DNA from: Flavobacterium gelidicaeli
GTDB taxonomy: Bacteria; Bacteroidota; Bacteroidia; Flavobacteriales; Flavobacteriaceae
NCBI RefSeq assembly: GCF_013294005.1
Contig: NZ_JABSNK010000007.1
Coordinates: 156,110-220,109, forward strand
Direction of reading: 5' to 3'
DNA length: 64,000 nt
Shown: one piece after another, positions 51,745 to 60,616 of the stretch
Layout of the letters: each line of letters opens with the position of its first letter
Position numbering within the stretch: position 1 is the stretch's first letter
The notes under the pieces: model-generated
What the model saw: only the letters and a program-made list of their open reading frames with translations
Database searches by the model: none
What the model was told of the DNA's origin: nothing
Translations under genes and position numbers: made by a program

Positions 51745-52563
51745 ATGGCAAACGTTAAAAAAGAAAGCACTTCAAACGGTGGAGGAATGGTTTCAGGACT
51801 TATTATTGTTGCGTGTATTGGTGTTGGTGTGATGATCTGGAAATTCATTATGGGTAATCCTGCGAATTTTGAAGGAGGAAATCTTGAAACAGGACATCCC
51901 TTGAATCTTTTAGGTCAAGTTTATCACGGTGGGGCTGTTGTGCCAGTATTATTAGGAATGTTATTAATGGTTCTTGTGTTTTCTATCGAAAGATATATTG
52001 TTATATCTAAGGCAGCTGGAAAAACTAAATTAGATACTTTTATGACTAAAGTACAAGCAAGTATCAAACAAGGTGAAATTGACGAAGCGATTGTAGCATG
52101 TGATAAACAACAAGGTTCTGTTGCAAATGCAATTAAATCAGCATTAGTAAAATACCAAGCAGTTAAAAAAGAAGGTTTCAACAGTGAAGAAGCGTCTGAA
52201 ACAATTCACAAAGAAATTGAAGAGGCTACATCACTTGAAATGCCAATGTTACAAAAGAACATGACAATTATTTCGTCTTTAGTTTCTTTAGGTACTCTTA
52301 TTGGATTATTAGGAACGGTATCAGGTATGATTAAAGCATTTGGTGCTTTGGCAGCGGCAGGAACTCCTGATCAAGCGGCTCTAGCAAATGGTATTTCTGA
52401 GGCACTTATTAATACTGCAACAGGTATTGGTACATCTGCTGTAGCAATTATCTCTTATAACTTCTTTACTTCTAAAATTGATGATTTAACTTACTCAATT
52501 GATGAAGCTGCTGTTTCTATTGTAAATACTTACAGAAGATTCAGAGGAAGTTTGAAGCAATAA
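51745..52563 (+). CDS. exbB: MotA/TolQ/ExbB proton channel family protein
   Basis: This 272-residue inner-membrane protein is the ExbB-type stator that uses the proton gradient to drive TonB. It has helices GMVSGLIIVACIGVGVMIW and VVPVLLGMLLMVLVFSIERY, and the conserved C-terminal pair MTIISSLVSLGTLIGLLGTVSGMIKAF and GISEALINTATGIGTSAVAIISYNFF. ATG 51745 gives a normal ExbB N-terminus; a longer frame from 51604 adds only a Lys/Ile/Asn-rich sequence. First gene of exbB-exbD-exbD-tonB. Confidence 0.94.
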   Translation: MANVKKESTSNGGGMVSGLIIVACIGVGVMIWKFIMGNPANFEGGNLETGHPLNLLGQVYHGGAVVPVLLGMLLMVLVFSIERYIVISKAAGKTKLDTFMTKVQASIKQGEIDEAIVACDKQQGSVANAIKSALVKYQAVKKEGFNSEEASETIHKEIEEATSLEMPMLQKNMTIISSLVSLGTLIGLLGTVSGMIKAFGALAAAGTPDQAALANGISEALINTATGIGTSAVAIISYNFFTSKIDDLTYSIDEAAVSIVNTYRRFRGSLKQ

Positions 52564-52600
52564 TTATATTGATATTTATATCAAATAAAAAACCAAAAGA

Positions 52601-53212
52601 ATGGCTAAAATAAAAATAAAAAAAAATCCGGGGTCTACGGATATGACTGCGATGTGTGATGTCGCATTCCTTTTGCTTACCTTCTTTGTAATGACTTCAA
52701 CAGCTAAGTTGCCTGAGGCGCTACCTGTAGATACTCCATCTTCTACTGTTTTGATTAAGTTGCCAGAATCTGATTTGGCTACTATGACAGTAGGAAAAGG
52801 AATGGTGTTTTTTGATTTAAAAGGTAGAGAGGTTCGTAGAAAAACTCTTGAGCTTATGAGTGAAAAATACGGTGTTTCCTTTACAGATGAGGACAAAGAT
52901 AAATTTGCTTTAATGGATGGTTTTGGTGTTCCAATTCAAAGTCTTAAGCAAATTATCGACATGAAGTCTTCAGACAGGATTAAAGCTGGTCAAACAGGGA
53001 TCCCTATGGATTCTACAGATAATCAATTGAAAGAGTGGATCTACAATGCTAGAATTGCTAATATTGAAGTGAATGATAAAGAATTGCAAATCGCTATAAA
53101 AGGAGATGCAAAAGAGCGATATGATGAAATTCGTAAAGTAATGGATATCTGTCAAGAGCAAAAAATCAACAGCTTTAGTTTGGTTACTGGCTTAAGAGGA
53201 GAAGAATTTTAA
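52601..53212 (+). CDS. exbD: Biopolymer transporter ExbD, copy 1
   Basis: This 203-residue ExbD has a single N-terminal membrane helix with the proton-carrying Asp: TDMTAMCDVAFLLLTFFVMTS. A periplasmic domain follows, ending KVMDICQEQKINSFSLVTGL. The insertion of about 60 residues between the helix and the final domain is typical of the Bacteroidetes paralogue pair. It works with ExbB and TonB to energise outer-membrane receptors such as the one at 34144. Confidence 0.93.
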   Translation: MAKIKIKKNPGSTDMTAMCDVAFLLLTFFVMTSTAKLPEALPVDTPSSTVLIKLPESDLATMTVGKGMVFFDLKGREVRRKTLELMSEKYGVSFTDEDKDKFALMDGFGVPIQSLKQIIDMKSSDRIKAGQTGIPMDSTDNQLKEWIYNARIANIEVNDKELQIAIKGDAKERYDEIRKVMDICQEQKINSFSLVTGLRGEEF

Positions 53213-53231
53213 TTAATAAAAAGACACTAAA

Positions 53232-53777
53232 ATGGCTGAATTAAATACCGGCGACGGTGGAGGCGGAAAAGGTGGAAAAGTAAGGAGTAAAAAACAAAAT
53301 TCAAAAGTAGATTTAACTGCTATGGTGGATTTAGCCTTCTTATTGATTACTTTCTTTATGCTTACCACAACGTTGTCTAAACCTCAATCGATGAGCTTGG
53401 GATTGCCAGATAAAGATCCTGTTAAAGATAATGAAGATATTAAAGTTGATGAGAATCGTACTATGACTTTAATGTTAGGAGAGGATAATAAACTAGTATA
53501 TTATATGGGTTTATTGGCTACTCCAATTGCAGGGCCTAAGGACATGGCATATGGTAAAGACGGTATTCGTAAAGAAATACTTGTTAGAAAGAAATCAGTA
53601 TTTGAATATACTGGTGATAAGGAAAAAGGGATGATTGTAATTATTAAACCAAGTAAGAAATCAAGTTATAAAAACATGATTGATATTCTGGATGAAATGG
53701 TTATATCTGATGTACCTACCTATACTATCGTTAACGATTTGTCGCCTGAGGAACTAAAATTGTTGGAAGGAAAATAA
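53232..53777 (+). CDS. exbD: Biopolymer transporter ExbD, copy 2
   Basis: This 181-residue second ExbD starts with a Gly/Lys-rich cytoplasmic tail (GDGGGGKGGKVRSKK). The helix LTAMVDLAFLLITFFMLTT with its conserved Asp and a divergent periplasmic domain follow. Two different ExbD proteins with one ExbB and one TonB is the usual Bacteroidetes arrangement. The gap to copy 1 is only 19 bp. Confidence 0.93.
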   Translation: MAELNTGDGGGGKGGKVRSKKQNSKVDLTAMVDLAFLLITFFMLTTTLSKPQSMSLGLPDKDPVKDNEDIKVDENRTMTLMLGEDNKLVYYMGLLATPIAGPKDMAYGKDGIRKEILVRKKSVFEYTGDKEKGMIVIIKPSKKSSYKNMIDILDEMVISDVPTYTIVNDLSPEELKLLEGK

Positions 53778-53817
53778 GATTCATCTTGTTTTCTTAATAA
53801 CCTAATAATTAAGAAAA

Positions 53818-54618
53818 ATGAAATTAGATATATTAAAAAACCAATGGCTTGATATAGTTTTTGAGGGACGTAATAAAACTTACGGAGCTTATGAATTAAG
53901 AAAGACTAATAGAGGTACAACAATAAAAGCGCTTATTTTTGGTGCTATTATTTTTACAGTAGCTTTAGCGGCACCGCTTATTGCAGATCTCTTACCTGAA
54001 ACTGAGAATGATGATGTTGTAAGAGACGTTAAGATTACTGCAATAAAATTACCGCCTAAAAAAGTTGAGCCACCTAAGTTAAATGCGCCGCCACCATTAC
54101 CTCCGCCACCAAAAGTGGATCAAGTAAAGTTCGTCAAGCCAGTCGTAGCTAAGGCAGAAGAAGTGACTGAAGAGCCACCAAAGATTGTCGAGATCAAGGA
54201 AAAAAAGCTTGGTGCTGAAACTATTAAAGGGGATCCAGATGCTGTTTTAACAGTAGCTCCAGTTGGAAAAGGACCTGCTATAGTAGTTGATGCAGTAGAT
54301 AATGAAATTTATAGTACAGCAGGAATTGAAGTAAAACCTGAATTTCCAGGTGGTATGGCTAAATTTTACAAGTTTGTAGGAGATAACTATCGTGCACCTG
54401 AAGAGGAAGGACTTAAAGGAAAAGTTTATGTAACTTTTGTAGTTGAAAAAGATGGTTCATTAACAGATATTAAAGTTTTAAGAGATATTGGTTATGGAAC
54501 AGGAAAAGAAGCTATTAGAGTTTTAAACAAATGTCCAAGATGGAATCCTGGAGTACAAAATGGAAAACCAGTAAGGGTGCTTTACTCATTACCAATTACT
54601 ATTCAAACTGCAGATTAA
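53818..54618 (+). CDS. tonB: Energy transducer TonB
   Basis: This 266-residue TonB has a cytoplasmic start with GRNKTYGAYELRK (usual in Bacteroidetes TonB) and one membrane helix (IKALIFGAIIFTVALAAPLIADL). A Pro-rich spanning part (PPPLPPPPKVD) and the C-terminal TonB domain (VKPEFPGGMAKFYKFVGDNY, GKVYVTFVVEKDGSLTDIKV, RVLYSLPITIQ) follow. It delivers energy from ExbB/ExbD to outer-membrane receptors. Its stop codon shares a base with the next start at 54618. Confidence 0.95.
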   Translation: MKLDILKNQWLDIVFEGRNKTYGAYELRKTNRGTTIKALIFGAIIFTVALAAPLIADLLPETENDDVVRDVKITAIKLPPKKVEPPKLNAPPPLPPPPKVDQVKFVKPVVAKAEEVTEEPPKIVEIKEKKLGAETIKGDPDAVLTVAPVGKGPAIVVDAVDNEIYSTAGIEVKPEFPGGMAKFYKFVGDNYRAPEEEGLKGKVYVTFVVEKDGSLTDIKVLRDIGYGTGKEAIRVLNKCPRWNPGVQNGKPVRVLYSLPITIQTAD

Positions 54619-54848
54619 TGTTGGATAATATTATTAAAAATATTCAGAAGAAATCGCCAAAAGAGCGATTTCTTCTCGTTATAGGGATTTTGTTTTTTAT
54701 CTTTTATTTTATTTTAGGATTATTTATTATCTTTATGAAGAAATTTCCTTTAGAAATGCCTAGAATTTATAGGATTGCTTTTGGAGTAATTTTAATCGTC
54801 TACTCTTTTATAAGATTTGTTCGAATCATTTATAATAACAAAGATTAA
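54618..54848 (+). CDS. Small membrane protein, 76 aa
   Basis: The ATG at 54618 overlaps the last base of the tonB stop codon (TAATG), a sign of translational coupling. The 76-residue product has a basic start (MLDNIIKNIQKKSPKERF) and two hydrophobic helices (LLVIGILFFIFYFILGLFII and YRIAFGVILIVYSFIRFVRI). No family is recognised. The stop is 3 bp before the next gene, so it sits firmly within the operon and may be a small partner of the TonB complex or of the PstS-like lipoprotein. Confidence 0.75.
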   Translation: MLDNIIKNIQKKSPKERFLLVIGILFFIFYFILGLFIIFMKKFPLEMPRIYRIAFGVILIVYSFIRFVRIIYNNKD

Positions 54849-54851
54849 TCT

Positions 54852-55781
54852 ATGAAAAAGTTTAATAAAATTCCATACATCGCTTTTTTGCTTTTATTTG
54901 TTTCTGCAGTTGTCTTTAGTTGTAAAGATGAAAAAGCAGATAAAGAAACAATTCTTAAAGGAAGTGCTAGTATATTAGTTGATGAATCTTTTAAACCAAT
55001 TCTTGAAGATCAAATTGCGGTCTTTGAAAGTAGGTATGATGCTAAAATTACACTTATTGCTAAGTCAGAAAAAGAAGTGGTTCAAGCTTTTTTAAATGAT
55101 ACTTCTGGAATTGCCGTTCTTTCAAGAGACTTAAATGAGAATGAGATTAAAAATTTCAAATTAAAAAAAATTTTCCCTAGAGTAACTAAAATTGGTAAAG
55201 ACGCTATTGCGTTTATAGCAAATCAAAATACTAAGGATACATTGATTGCATTACAAGATGTTGTTAGTTTTATGCAAGGGAAATCAGTAACGAATATCAA
55301 AGGATTGGTCTTTGATAATCCTAATTCAAGTACGGTTAGATACATCACTGATCTAGCTGGTATAAAAGATCTGCCAGAAACAGGAGTTTTTTCATTTAAG
55401 ACAAATGAAGATGTTATAAAGTTTGTTTCTGAAAATGATGGAATGGTTGGTGTTGTAGGACTTAACTGGTTGTACCAACCTACTCCAACTGGTAAAAAAT
55501 ATGTAAGTCAAATTAAAGCTTTAAGCGTTAAAGGACTTAAAAGTGATGTGTATGTTTCGCCTACACAAAATAATATAGCTGAAGAAATCTATCCTTTGGC
55601 ACGTGATTTGTATATAATTAATTGTCAAGGATCATCTGGCTTAGGAATGGGTTTCTCTTCCTTTGTTGCTGGAGATATTGGGCAAAGAATAATTTTGAAG
55701 TCTGGTTTATACCCAATACGTACACCAGGACGTAAAATTATATTTATAAACAAAGCATCAAAAGATAAAGAAAATGAATAA
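54852..55781 (+). CDS. PstS-like substrate-binding lipoprotein
   Basis: This 309-residue lipoprotein (signal ending VVFSC) resembles phosphate-binding PstS/SBP_bac proteins. It has GSASILVDESFKPILEDQ, AVLSRDLNENE, VTKIGKDAIAFIAN, an NSSTVRYI loop and GFSSFVAGDIGQRIILKSGLYP. The genes for a phosphate ABC transporter (pstCAB) are not beside it. It lies instead between a TonB operon and a TPR protein, so it may bind a ligand for another purpose. The last 8 bp overlap one possible start of the next gene. Confidence 0.87.
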   Translation: MKKFNKIPYIAFLLLFVSAVVFSCKDEKADKETILKGSASILVDESFKPILEDQIAVFESRYDAKITLIAKSEKEVVQAFLNDTSGIAVLSRDLNENEIKNFKLKKIFPRVTKIGKDAIAFIANQNTKDTLIALQDVVSFMQGKSVTNIKGLVFDNPNSSTVRYITDLAGIKDLPETGVFSFKTNEDVIKFVSENDGMVGVVGLNWLYQPTPTGKKYVSQIKALSVKGLKSDVYVSPTQNNIAEEIYPLARDLYIINCQGSSGLGMGFSSFVAGDIGQRIILKSGLYPIRTPGRKIIFINKASKDKENE

Positions 55782-55803
55782 GAATAAATCAAATAAAGTT
55801 AAA

Positions 55804-57474
55804 ATGAACAAATTTAAAATTCTAGGAGTTGCCTTTTTGGCCGGAATGACGGCTAGTTATGCTCAAAACATTGATCAAGCTAAAAAAGAAATTGACGCCG
55901 AAAAATACCAAGATGCGAAGGTAACTTTGAAATCAATTGTAAAATCAGATCCTTCAGAGGGTAAAGCATTCTTCCTTTTAGGAAATGTTTACCTTTATCA
56001 AAATATAGCAGATTCTGCTAAAATGGCTTATCAAAGTGGTTTATCTGCTAAAGATAATGAGCATTTTAATCGTATTGGTCTAGGACAAATAGATCTTGAT
56101 AACGGCAATAAAGCAGCTGCAAAAACAAACTTTGATTTAGCGATCAAGGAAATGAGAAGAAAAGATTTTGAAGAATACCAATATGTTGCGAGAGCTTACA
56201 TGAATTCTACGAAACCAGACTATAAAAGTGCTATTGCTACTTTAAATTTAGCTAAGGAAAAAAATGGTCAAGAGCCTCAAATTCTTTTAGCTTTTGGAGA
56301 TGCTTATTATGGCGATAAAAACCAAAATGAAGCTTATTCAAACTACCGTAATGCTTTTCAAGCTGATAATAGTTTAATTAGAGCTAAAGTACAATTAGGT
56401 GTTTTGCTTAAAGGTGCAAAAGCATACACTGAAGCGGTTGCGGCTTATAATGAAGTATTAGCAACAAACCCTAACTATGGTCCTCTTTACCGTGAATTAG
56501 CTGAAACATACTATTTATGGGGATTAAATGTTCCAGGTAGACAAGATGAATACTTGAAAAAAGCATTAGGATATTACGAAAAGTACATGACTTTGACTGA
56601 TTACTCTTTGGCATCTCGTATGCGTCATGCTGACTTTTTGATATTAGCTAAAGATTATAAAGCTTTAGAAATTGAAGCTAATAAAATGAAAGAGTTGGAT
56701 AAAGTAAATCCACGTATCTTACGTTATTTAGGATATTCGGCTTACCAAAATGGGAATGTTGATTTAGCGATCAAATCATTAGAAGATTTTACAGCAGGTG
56801 CTGATAATAAAATTATCAATTTAGATTATTTATATTTAGGTCTATCTAATATTAAAAAAGGTACAAATGCTGATGGTTCAGCTATCGATCCAGTTCTTTT
56901 TGAAAAAGGAATTGTAAATATTAAAAAAGCAGTTGATATGGAAGTATCAGTTACTAATGATTTAGGTGAGGTAGGTAAGAATTTATATGAGCAAAAATTA
57001 TATAAAGAAGCTGCTGCGATTTTAGAAATTGCAACATCTAATCCTAAAACTAATGGTTTCTTATATGATAATTACTATTTAGGAAATGCAATCTATTTTG
57101 ATAATGCAAAAGCAGGAGTTGTAAAGGATACTATTGCACTTAAAAAAGCGGATATTGCTTATGGAAATGTAATTAAAGCGTCTCCTGATACACAAGATGT
57201 TTACCTTTCTCGTGCTAGAACTAATAGTTTATTAGAAGATGATAAAGCGATGATCATGTATTATCAACAATATATTGATCTAGTCACTAAAAAAGGTCCT
57301 GAAGAATTAGCTAAGCCAGCAGTTCAATCTAAACTTGTGGAATGTTATAATACTATGGCGGCAGGTTATGCAAATTTTGATAAACCAAAAGCTAAAGAAT
57401 ATTTCCAAAAGACATTAACGATTGACCCAACAAACGCTTATGCAACTCAATCTTTAGGTATTCTTAATAAATAA
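55804..57474 (+). CDS. Secreted TPR-repeat protein
   Basis: This 556-residue protein has a Sec signal peptide (MNKFKILGVAFLAGMTASYA) and many tetratricopeptide repeats, for example AKVTLKSIVKSDPSEGKAFF, AVAAYNEVLATNPNYGPLY and AKEYFQKTLTIDPTNAYA. TPR proteins act as scaffolds, and this one is probably periplasmic. It ends the exbB-exbD-exbD-tonB unit and is followed by a terminator. An alternative start at 55774 overlaps the upstream gene and would spoil the signal peptide with ten charged residues. Confidence 0.88.
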   Translation: MNKFKILGVAFLAGMTASYAQNIDQAKKEIDAEKYQDAKVTLKSIVKSDPSEGKAFFLLGNVYLYQNIADSAKMAYQSGLSAKDNEHFNRIGLGQIDLDNGNKAAAKTNFDLAIKEMRRKDFEEYQYVARAYMNSTKPDYKSAIATLNLAKEKNGQEPQILLAFGDAYYGDKNQNEAYSNYRNAFQADNSLIRAKVQLGVLLKGAKAYTEAVAAYNEVLATNPNYGPLYRELAETYYLWGLNVPGRQDEYLKKALGYYEKYMTLTDYSLASRMRHADFLILAKDYKALEIEANKMKELDKVNPRILRYLGYSAYQNGNVDLAIKSLEDFTAGADNKIINLDYLYLGLSNIKKGTNADGSAIDPVLFEKGIVNIKKAVDMEVSVTNDLGEVGKNLYEQKLYKEAAAILEIATSNPKTNGFLYDNYYLGNAIYFDNAKAGVVKDTIALKKADIAYGNVIKASPDTQDVYLSRARTNSLLEDDKAMIMYYQQYIDLVTKKGPEELAKPAVQSKLVECYNTMAAGYANFDKPKAKEYFQKTLTIDPTNAYATQSLGILNK

Positions 57475-57492
57475 GATACCAATATTAATATT

Positions 57493-57526
57493 AAAACCCG
57501 ATAGTTATTAACTATCGGGTTTTTTG
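57493..57526 (+). terminator. Terminator of the TonB operon
   Basis: AACCCGATAGTTA/TAACTATCGGGTT hairpin followed by TTTTTT, 20 bp after the TPR stop codon. Confidence 0.9.
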
Positions 57527-57602
57527 TTTTATATCTAAGTCTATTGCTGTTTTTAATTAAGTCCTTTTATAATTAGTTATCTTTGCCCTTTAAATTAAAA
57601 AA

Positions 57603-58235
57603 ATGTTATCAAAAGAAATACAATTAGAAGTTAACAAAGGAGCAATGCTGCCGTTAATGGAAGAATTTTATACCATCCAGGGTGAAGGTTATCATACAGG
57701 AACTGCTGCTTATTTTATTAGAATTGGTGGATGCGATGTAGGTTGCCACTGGTGTGATGTTAAAGAAAGTTGGAATGCGGAATTACATCCACCTACAGCA
57801 TTAGATTTGATTGTAGCCAATGCGAGTAAATATGCAGAAACGGTAGTCGTTACAGGTGGAGAGCCTCTTATGTGGGACATGACATTGCTTACGCAAAAGT
57901 TAAAAGAGAATAATAGAAAAGTACATATTGAAACTTCAGGAGCATACGCTTTGTCAGGTACTTGGGATTGGATTTGCCTTTCTCCAAAAAAGAATAAATT
58001 ACCCACCCAAACTGTGTATGATAATGCACATGAACTGAAAGTGATTATTCATAATAAACACGATTTTATTTTTGCTGAAGAGCAAGCAGAGTTGGTAAAT
58101 GATAATGCTATTTTGTTTTTACAGCCAGAATGGAGTAAAAAAGAAGAGATGACTCCTCTTATAGTAGATTATGTAATGAATAATCCTAAATGGCGTGTTT
58201 CCTTACAAACGCATAAGTATTTAAATATTCCGTAA
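57603..58235 (+). CDS. queE: 7-carboxy-7-deazaguanine synthase
   Basis: This 210-residue radical SAM enzyme makes 7-carboxy-7-deazaguanine for queuosine. The radical SAM cysteines are in GGCDVGCHWCD (Cx3Cx2C), preceded by FYTIQGEGYHTGTAAYFIRI and followed by VVTGGEPLMW and HIETSGAY. Length is typical. Together with queA at 39527 it supports queuosine formation. A TATCTTTG box lies at 57578-57585, 18 bp before the start codon. Confidence 0.95.
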   Translation: MLSKEIQLEVNKGAMLPLMEEFYTIQGEGYHTGTAAYFIRIGGCDVGCHWCDVKESWNAELHPPTALDLIVANASKYAETVVVTGGEPLMWDMTLLTQKLKENNRKVHIETSGAYALSGTWDWICLSPKKNKLPTQTVYDNAHELKVIIHNKHDFIFAEEQAELVNDNAILFLQPEWSKKEEMTPLIVDYVMNNPKWRVSLQTHKYLNIP

Positions 58236-58291
58236 TTTAATTTTATAGTACTATATTAGTAGAATATTAACCAATGAATATTATTTCTATT

Positions 58292-58696
58292 ATGAAAAGA
58301 CTTTTTTTTACAGCAATTTTATTATGTGTAATTCAAGTAAATTTTGCGCAAGCACCAGCTACTAAAGCTCAAGTAATGAAATTAATTACTTTAAGCGGAA
58401 GTGATTCTTCAATAAAAGTAGCTAAGGATCAAATCATAAATATGATTCCTACAGATAAACGGGAAGCTTTCTTGAAAGAGTTTGACGCTACACTACCAGC
58501 TCTTTATGATTCAATGGCTGATATCTATGTGGAAATGTACAATGAAAAGGATGTTAAAGACATGATTGCTTTTTATGAAAGTCCTGTTGGAAAAAAGATG
58601 AGTAGTAATATGGGTACTTTTACGCAAAAAATTATAGCTGCATCTCAAACTTGGGGCACAGACTTACAAGGAATAATGGCTAAGTACGCACAGTAG
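58292..58696 (+). CDS. DUF2059 domain secreted protein
   Basis: This 134-residue protein has a signal peptide (MKRLFFTAILLCVIQVNFAQ). Its compact helical domain ends in LYDSMADIYVEMYNEKDVKDMIAFYESPVGKKM, the hallmark of DUF2059: activity unknown, YxxxFT/V..Y.SPxGK pattern. It is probably periplasmic. An upstream in-frame ATG at 58274 is less likely because it would put extra residues before the signal. No functional link to queE is evident. Confidence 0.85.
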   Translation: MKRLFFTAILLCVIQVNFAQAPATKAQVMKLITLSGSDSSIKVAKDQIINMIPTDKREAFLKEFDATLPALYDSMADIYVEMYNEKDVKDMIAFYESPVGKKMSSNMGTFTQKIIAASQTWGTDLQGIMAKYAQ

Positions 58697-58717
58697 TTTT
58701 AGTGACTCTTAATTTAT

Positions 58718-58753
58718 AAAAAGCCAAATAATTTTAAATTGTTTGGCTTTTTT
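58718..58753. terminator. Bidirectional terminator
   Basis: AAAAAGCCAAATAATTT pairs with AAATTGTTTGGCTTTTT, nearly perfect, between a plus-strand gene and the minus-strand DinB/YfiT remnant. Confidence 0.88.
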
Positions 58754-58774
58754 AGTTGTGCTAACGAGCTTTGA

Positions 58775-59319
58775 TTATTTCCAATTTTTTCTTCTCTTTA
58801 ATTCGGTTATATGAGCCAAGTGATGATTGCTATGCCATGCATACGTTCCTATCATATGTTTTATTTTTACTGTAGCACCGCTTTCAGGATGAATAAATGA
58901 TTTTTCTAAATCTGTTATTGATAAATTTCGCATAATATAAGCTAGTCTATAATGCAATCCATCAAGTATAGAAAGTGATGGTTGAATAGGCATTTGTATA
59001 CTATCATCTAATGTGGACCATAAGTTCTCATCGTATGATTTTATGACCGGATTATTCTCTGTTAAAGCCCATTTTATTCTTATATAGCAGTTCATGTGAC
59101 TTTCGGCGCAATGGTGAATTACTTGACGAACGGTCCAGCCCTCATTTCTATAGTTTGTGTCAAGCTGTTCTTCAATTAAATTCGTGACAACTACTCTTAA
59201 CCTTTCGGGGAAACTAGCGATTTCTTCAATTTTTGCTGATAAATATGTTGCGGAATAAATTTCGGGTGCTTAAAATTTTCCAATTGGATATTTTAATTTT
59301 CTAGAGTTTCGTCTTTCAT
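58775..59319 (-). pseudogene. Broken DinB/YfiT-family (bacillithiol transferase-like) gene
   Basis: The minus strand from ATG 59319 reads MKDETLEN and then stops. One frame over, starting at the A-run, it continues KLKYPIGKF, meets TAA at 59272-59270, then resumes APEIYSATYLSAKIEEIASF, LDTNYRNEGWTVRQVIHHCA and MNCYIRIKWALTENNP, ending at 58775. YPIGKF-x-APE and the GWTVRQVxHH motif are normal for YfiT-type DinB proteins (about 175 residues, three His metal ligands). So a one-base loss and an in-frame stop interrupt the N-terminus. The only ATG left in frame, 59095, would drop the first metal-binding His. A sequencing error in the A-run could explain the shift but not the stop. Confidence 0.75.
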
Positions 59320-59329
59320 AGCTGTTTTA

Positions 59330-60037
59330 TTAATGATATAATTTAGCTAAATAATCATAATGTTCTCCTTCCATTAATAATTCCGACTGTAGTCCATTGG
59401 CGAAAGCAGCATTTTGTAGTGTGTTGTAATCTAAATATAACCAATCTAGAGGTGCTTCTTTTTCTCCTTTGTAAGAAATGTTGAAAGTGATTTCTCCATA
59501 ATAATCATTTTCTGACGGAATCCATTTTCCACCATCCTCATCTTCATCAAACATGTAAATAATATCCGAGCTGTCAATTAATATTTGCCCCCCCGGACTC
59601 AATAATGATTTTAATTGAGATAAAAATTTTGGTAACTTTTTTAATTTTCCACAAATACCAGTTCCATTCATTAATAATAAAATGGTGTCAAATTTTTCTC
59701 CTTCTAGATTCATGAAATCATGTACCCGTGCATCTTTTATTCCTCTTAATTTACAGGCTTCGATAGCTTTTATAGAAATATCGATAGCGGTAACTTCTAA
59801 ATCTGGATTTTTTTGTAGGTACAAACTATGACTACCTGCACCACAACCTATGTCAAGAACTTTTCCTTTCGCTAGCGATAAAGCATGTTGTTCGATTTTA
59901 GGCATTTCGTCATGTGTTCTAAAGAGGTATGACACGCTCATTTCATCTTCTTCGGATATACTGGTCTCTGTAAGTAGGTCTTCAGGGGAATTATTTGTTT
60001 GATAATCAAGTATGGCTCTGCCAAAAAGGTCTTTCAT
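59330..60037 (-). CDS. Class I SAM-dependent methyltransferase
   Basis: This 235-residue protein has the Rossmann methyltransferase motifs VLDIGCGAGSHSLYL (motif I), VTAIDISIKAIEACKLRG (motif II), FDTILLLMNGTGICGKL (motif IV) and LLSPGGQILIDSSDI. The N-terminus starts MKDLFGRAILDYQTNN. Substrate unknown; the nearest group by feel is the Methyltransf_25/11 cluster. Between a broken DinB gene and a cysteine-cluster protein on the opposite strand. Confidence 0.9.
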   Translation of the reverse strand: MKDLFGRAILDYQTNNSPEDLLTETSISEEDEMSVSYLFRTHDEMPKIEQHALSLAKGKVLDIGCGAGSHSLYLQKNPDLEVTAIDISIKAIEACKLRGIKDARVHDFMNLEGEKFDTILLLMNGTGICGKLKKLPKFLSQLKSLLSPGGQILIDSSDIIYMFDEDEDGGKWIPSENDYYGEITFNISYKGEKEAPLDWLYLDYNTLQNAAFANGLQSELLMEGEHYDYLAKLYH

Positions 60038-60119
60038 AATATGTATTTCAAAATTGAAAATGGTTTAATCCCAGAACATTGTTTTAAAAGTGCTAGTTTT
60101 GTAAAAAAAAATAGATCAT

Positions 60120-60614
60120 TTGAAACCTTCTTTAAACGAACTCGGGAAACTAGCCAAAGATACGCATATCGAAACCAAAAAGTATTTTGATAAGCTGAAA
60201 AAGAAAACGCCTAAAAAATTGGATTATGTAATGCAAGATATACATGACGCTGAATTTAAAAGGACAGATTGTTTAGATTGTGCTAATTGTTGTAAAACAA
60301 CGGGACCGTTATTTACATCAGCAGATATTGAGCGTATTTCTAAATATCTAAAACAAAAACCACAGCAGTTTATAGAGCAATATTTGCGTATGGATGAGGA
60401 ACAAGATTATGTATTGCAAACTGTTCCTTGTAATTTTCTAGATGCAGATAATTCTTGTTTCATATATGATGTCCGACCAAAAGCATGCAGGGAATTCCCT
60501 CATACTGATAGAAAGAAGTTTCAACAAATAACCGACTTAACACTAAAAAATATTCCTATTTGTCCAGCGGCATATAATATTGTTGAAGAAATGAAGAAAA
60601 AATTACCACTATAA
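60120..60614 (+). CDS. YkgJ family cysteine-cluster protein
   Basis: This 164-residue protein carries the YkgJ/UPF0153 zinc or iron-sulfur cluster pattern: DCLDCANCCKTTGP (CxxCxxCC) near residue 50, then CNFLDADNSCFIYDVRPKACREFP, and a final C in IPICPAAYN. It is a putative Fe-S or Zn protein of unknown role. The start is TTG at 60120; no ATG is available without losing the N-terminus. A TAGTTTTG promoter box lies at 60094-60101. It runs head-on into the NamZ gene with a 2-bp gap. Confidence 0.9.
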   Translation: MKPSLNELGKLAKDTHIETKKYFDKLKKKTPKKLDYVMQDIHDAEFKRTDCLDCANCCKTTGPLFTSADIERISKYLKQKPQQFIEQYLRMDEEQDYVLQTVPCNFLDADNSCFIYDVRPKACREFPHTDRKKFQQITDLTLKNIPICPAAYNIVEEMKKKLPL

Positions 60615-60616
60615 TT

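Noticed and set aside
54531..54848. 105-codon ORF extending upstream of the small membrane protein
   Set aside because: The first 29 codons overlap the end of tonB in another frame; ATG 54618 with TAATG overlap is the sensible start.
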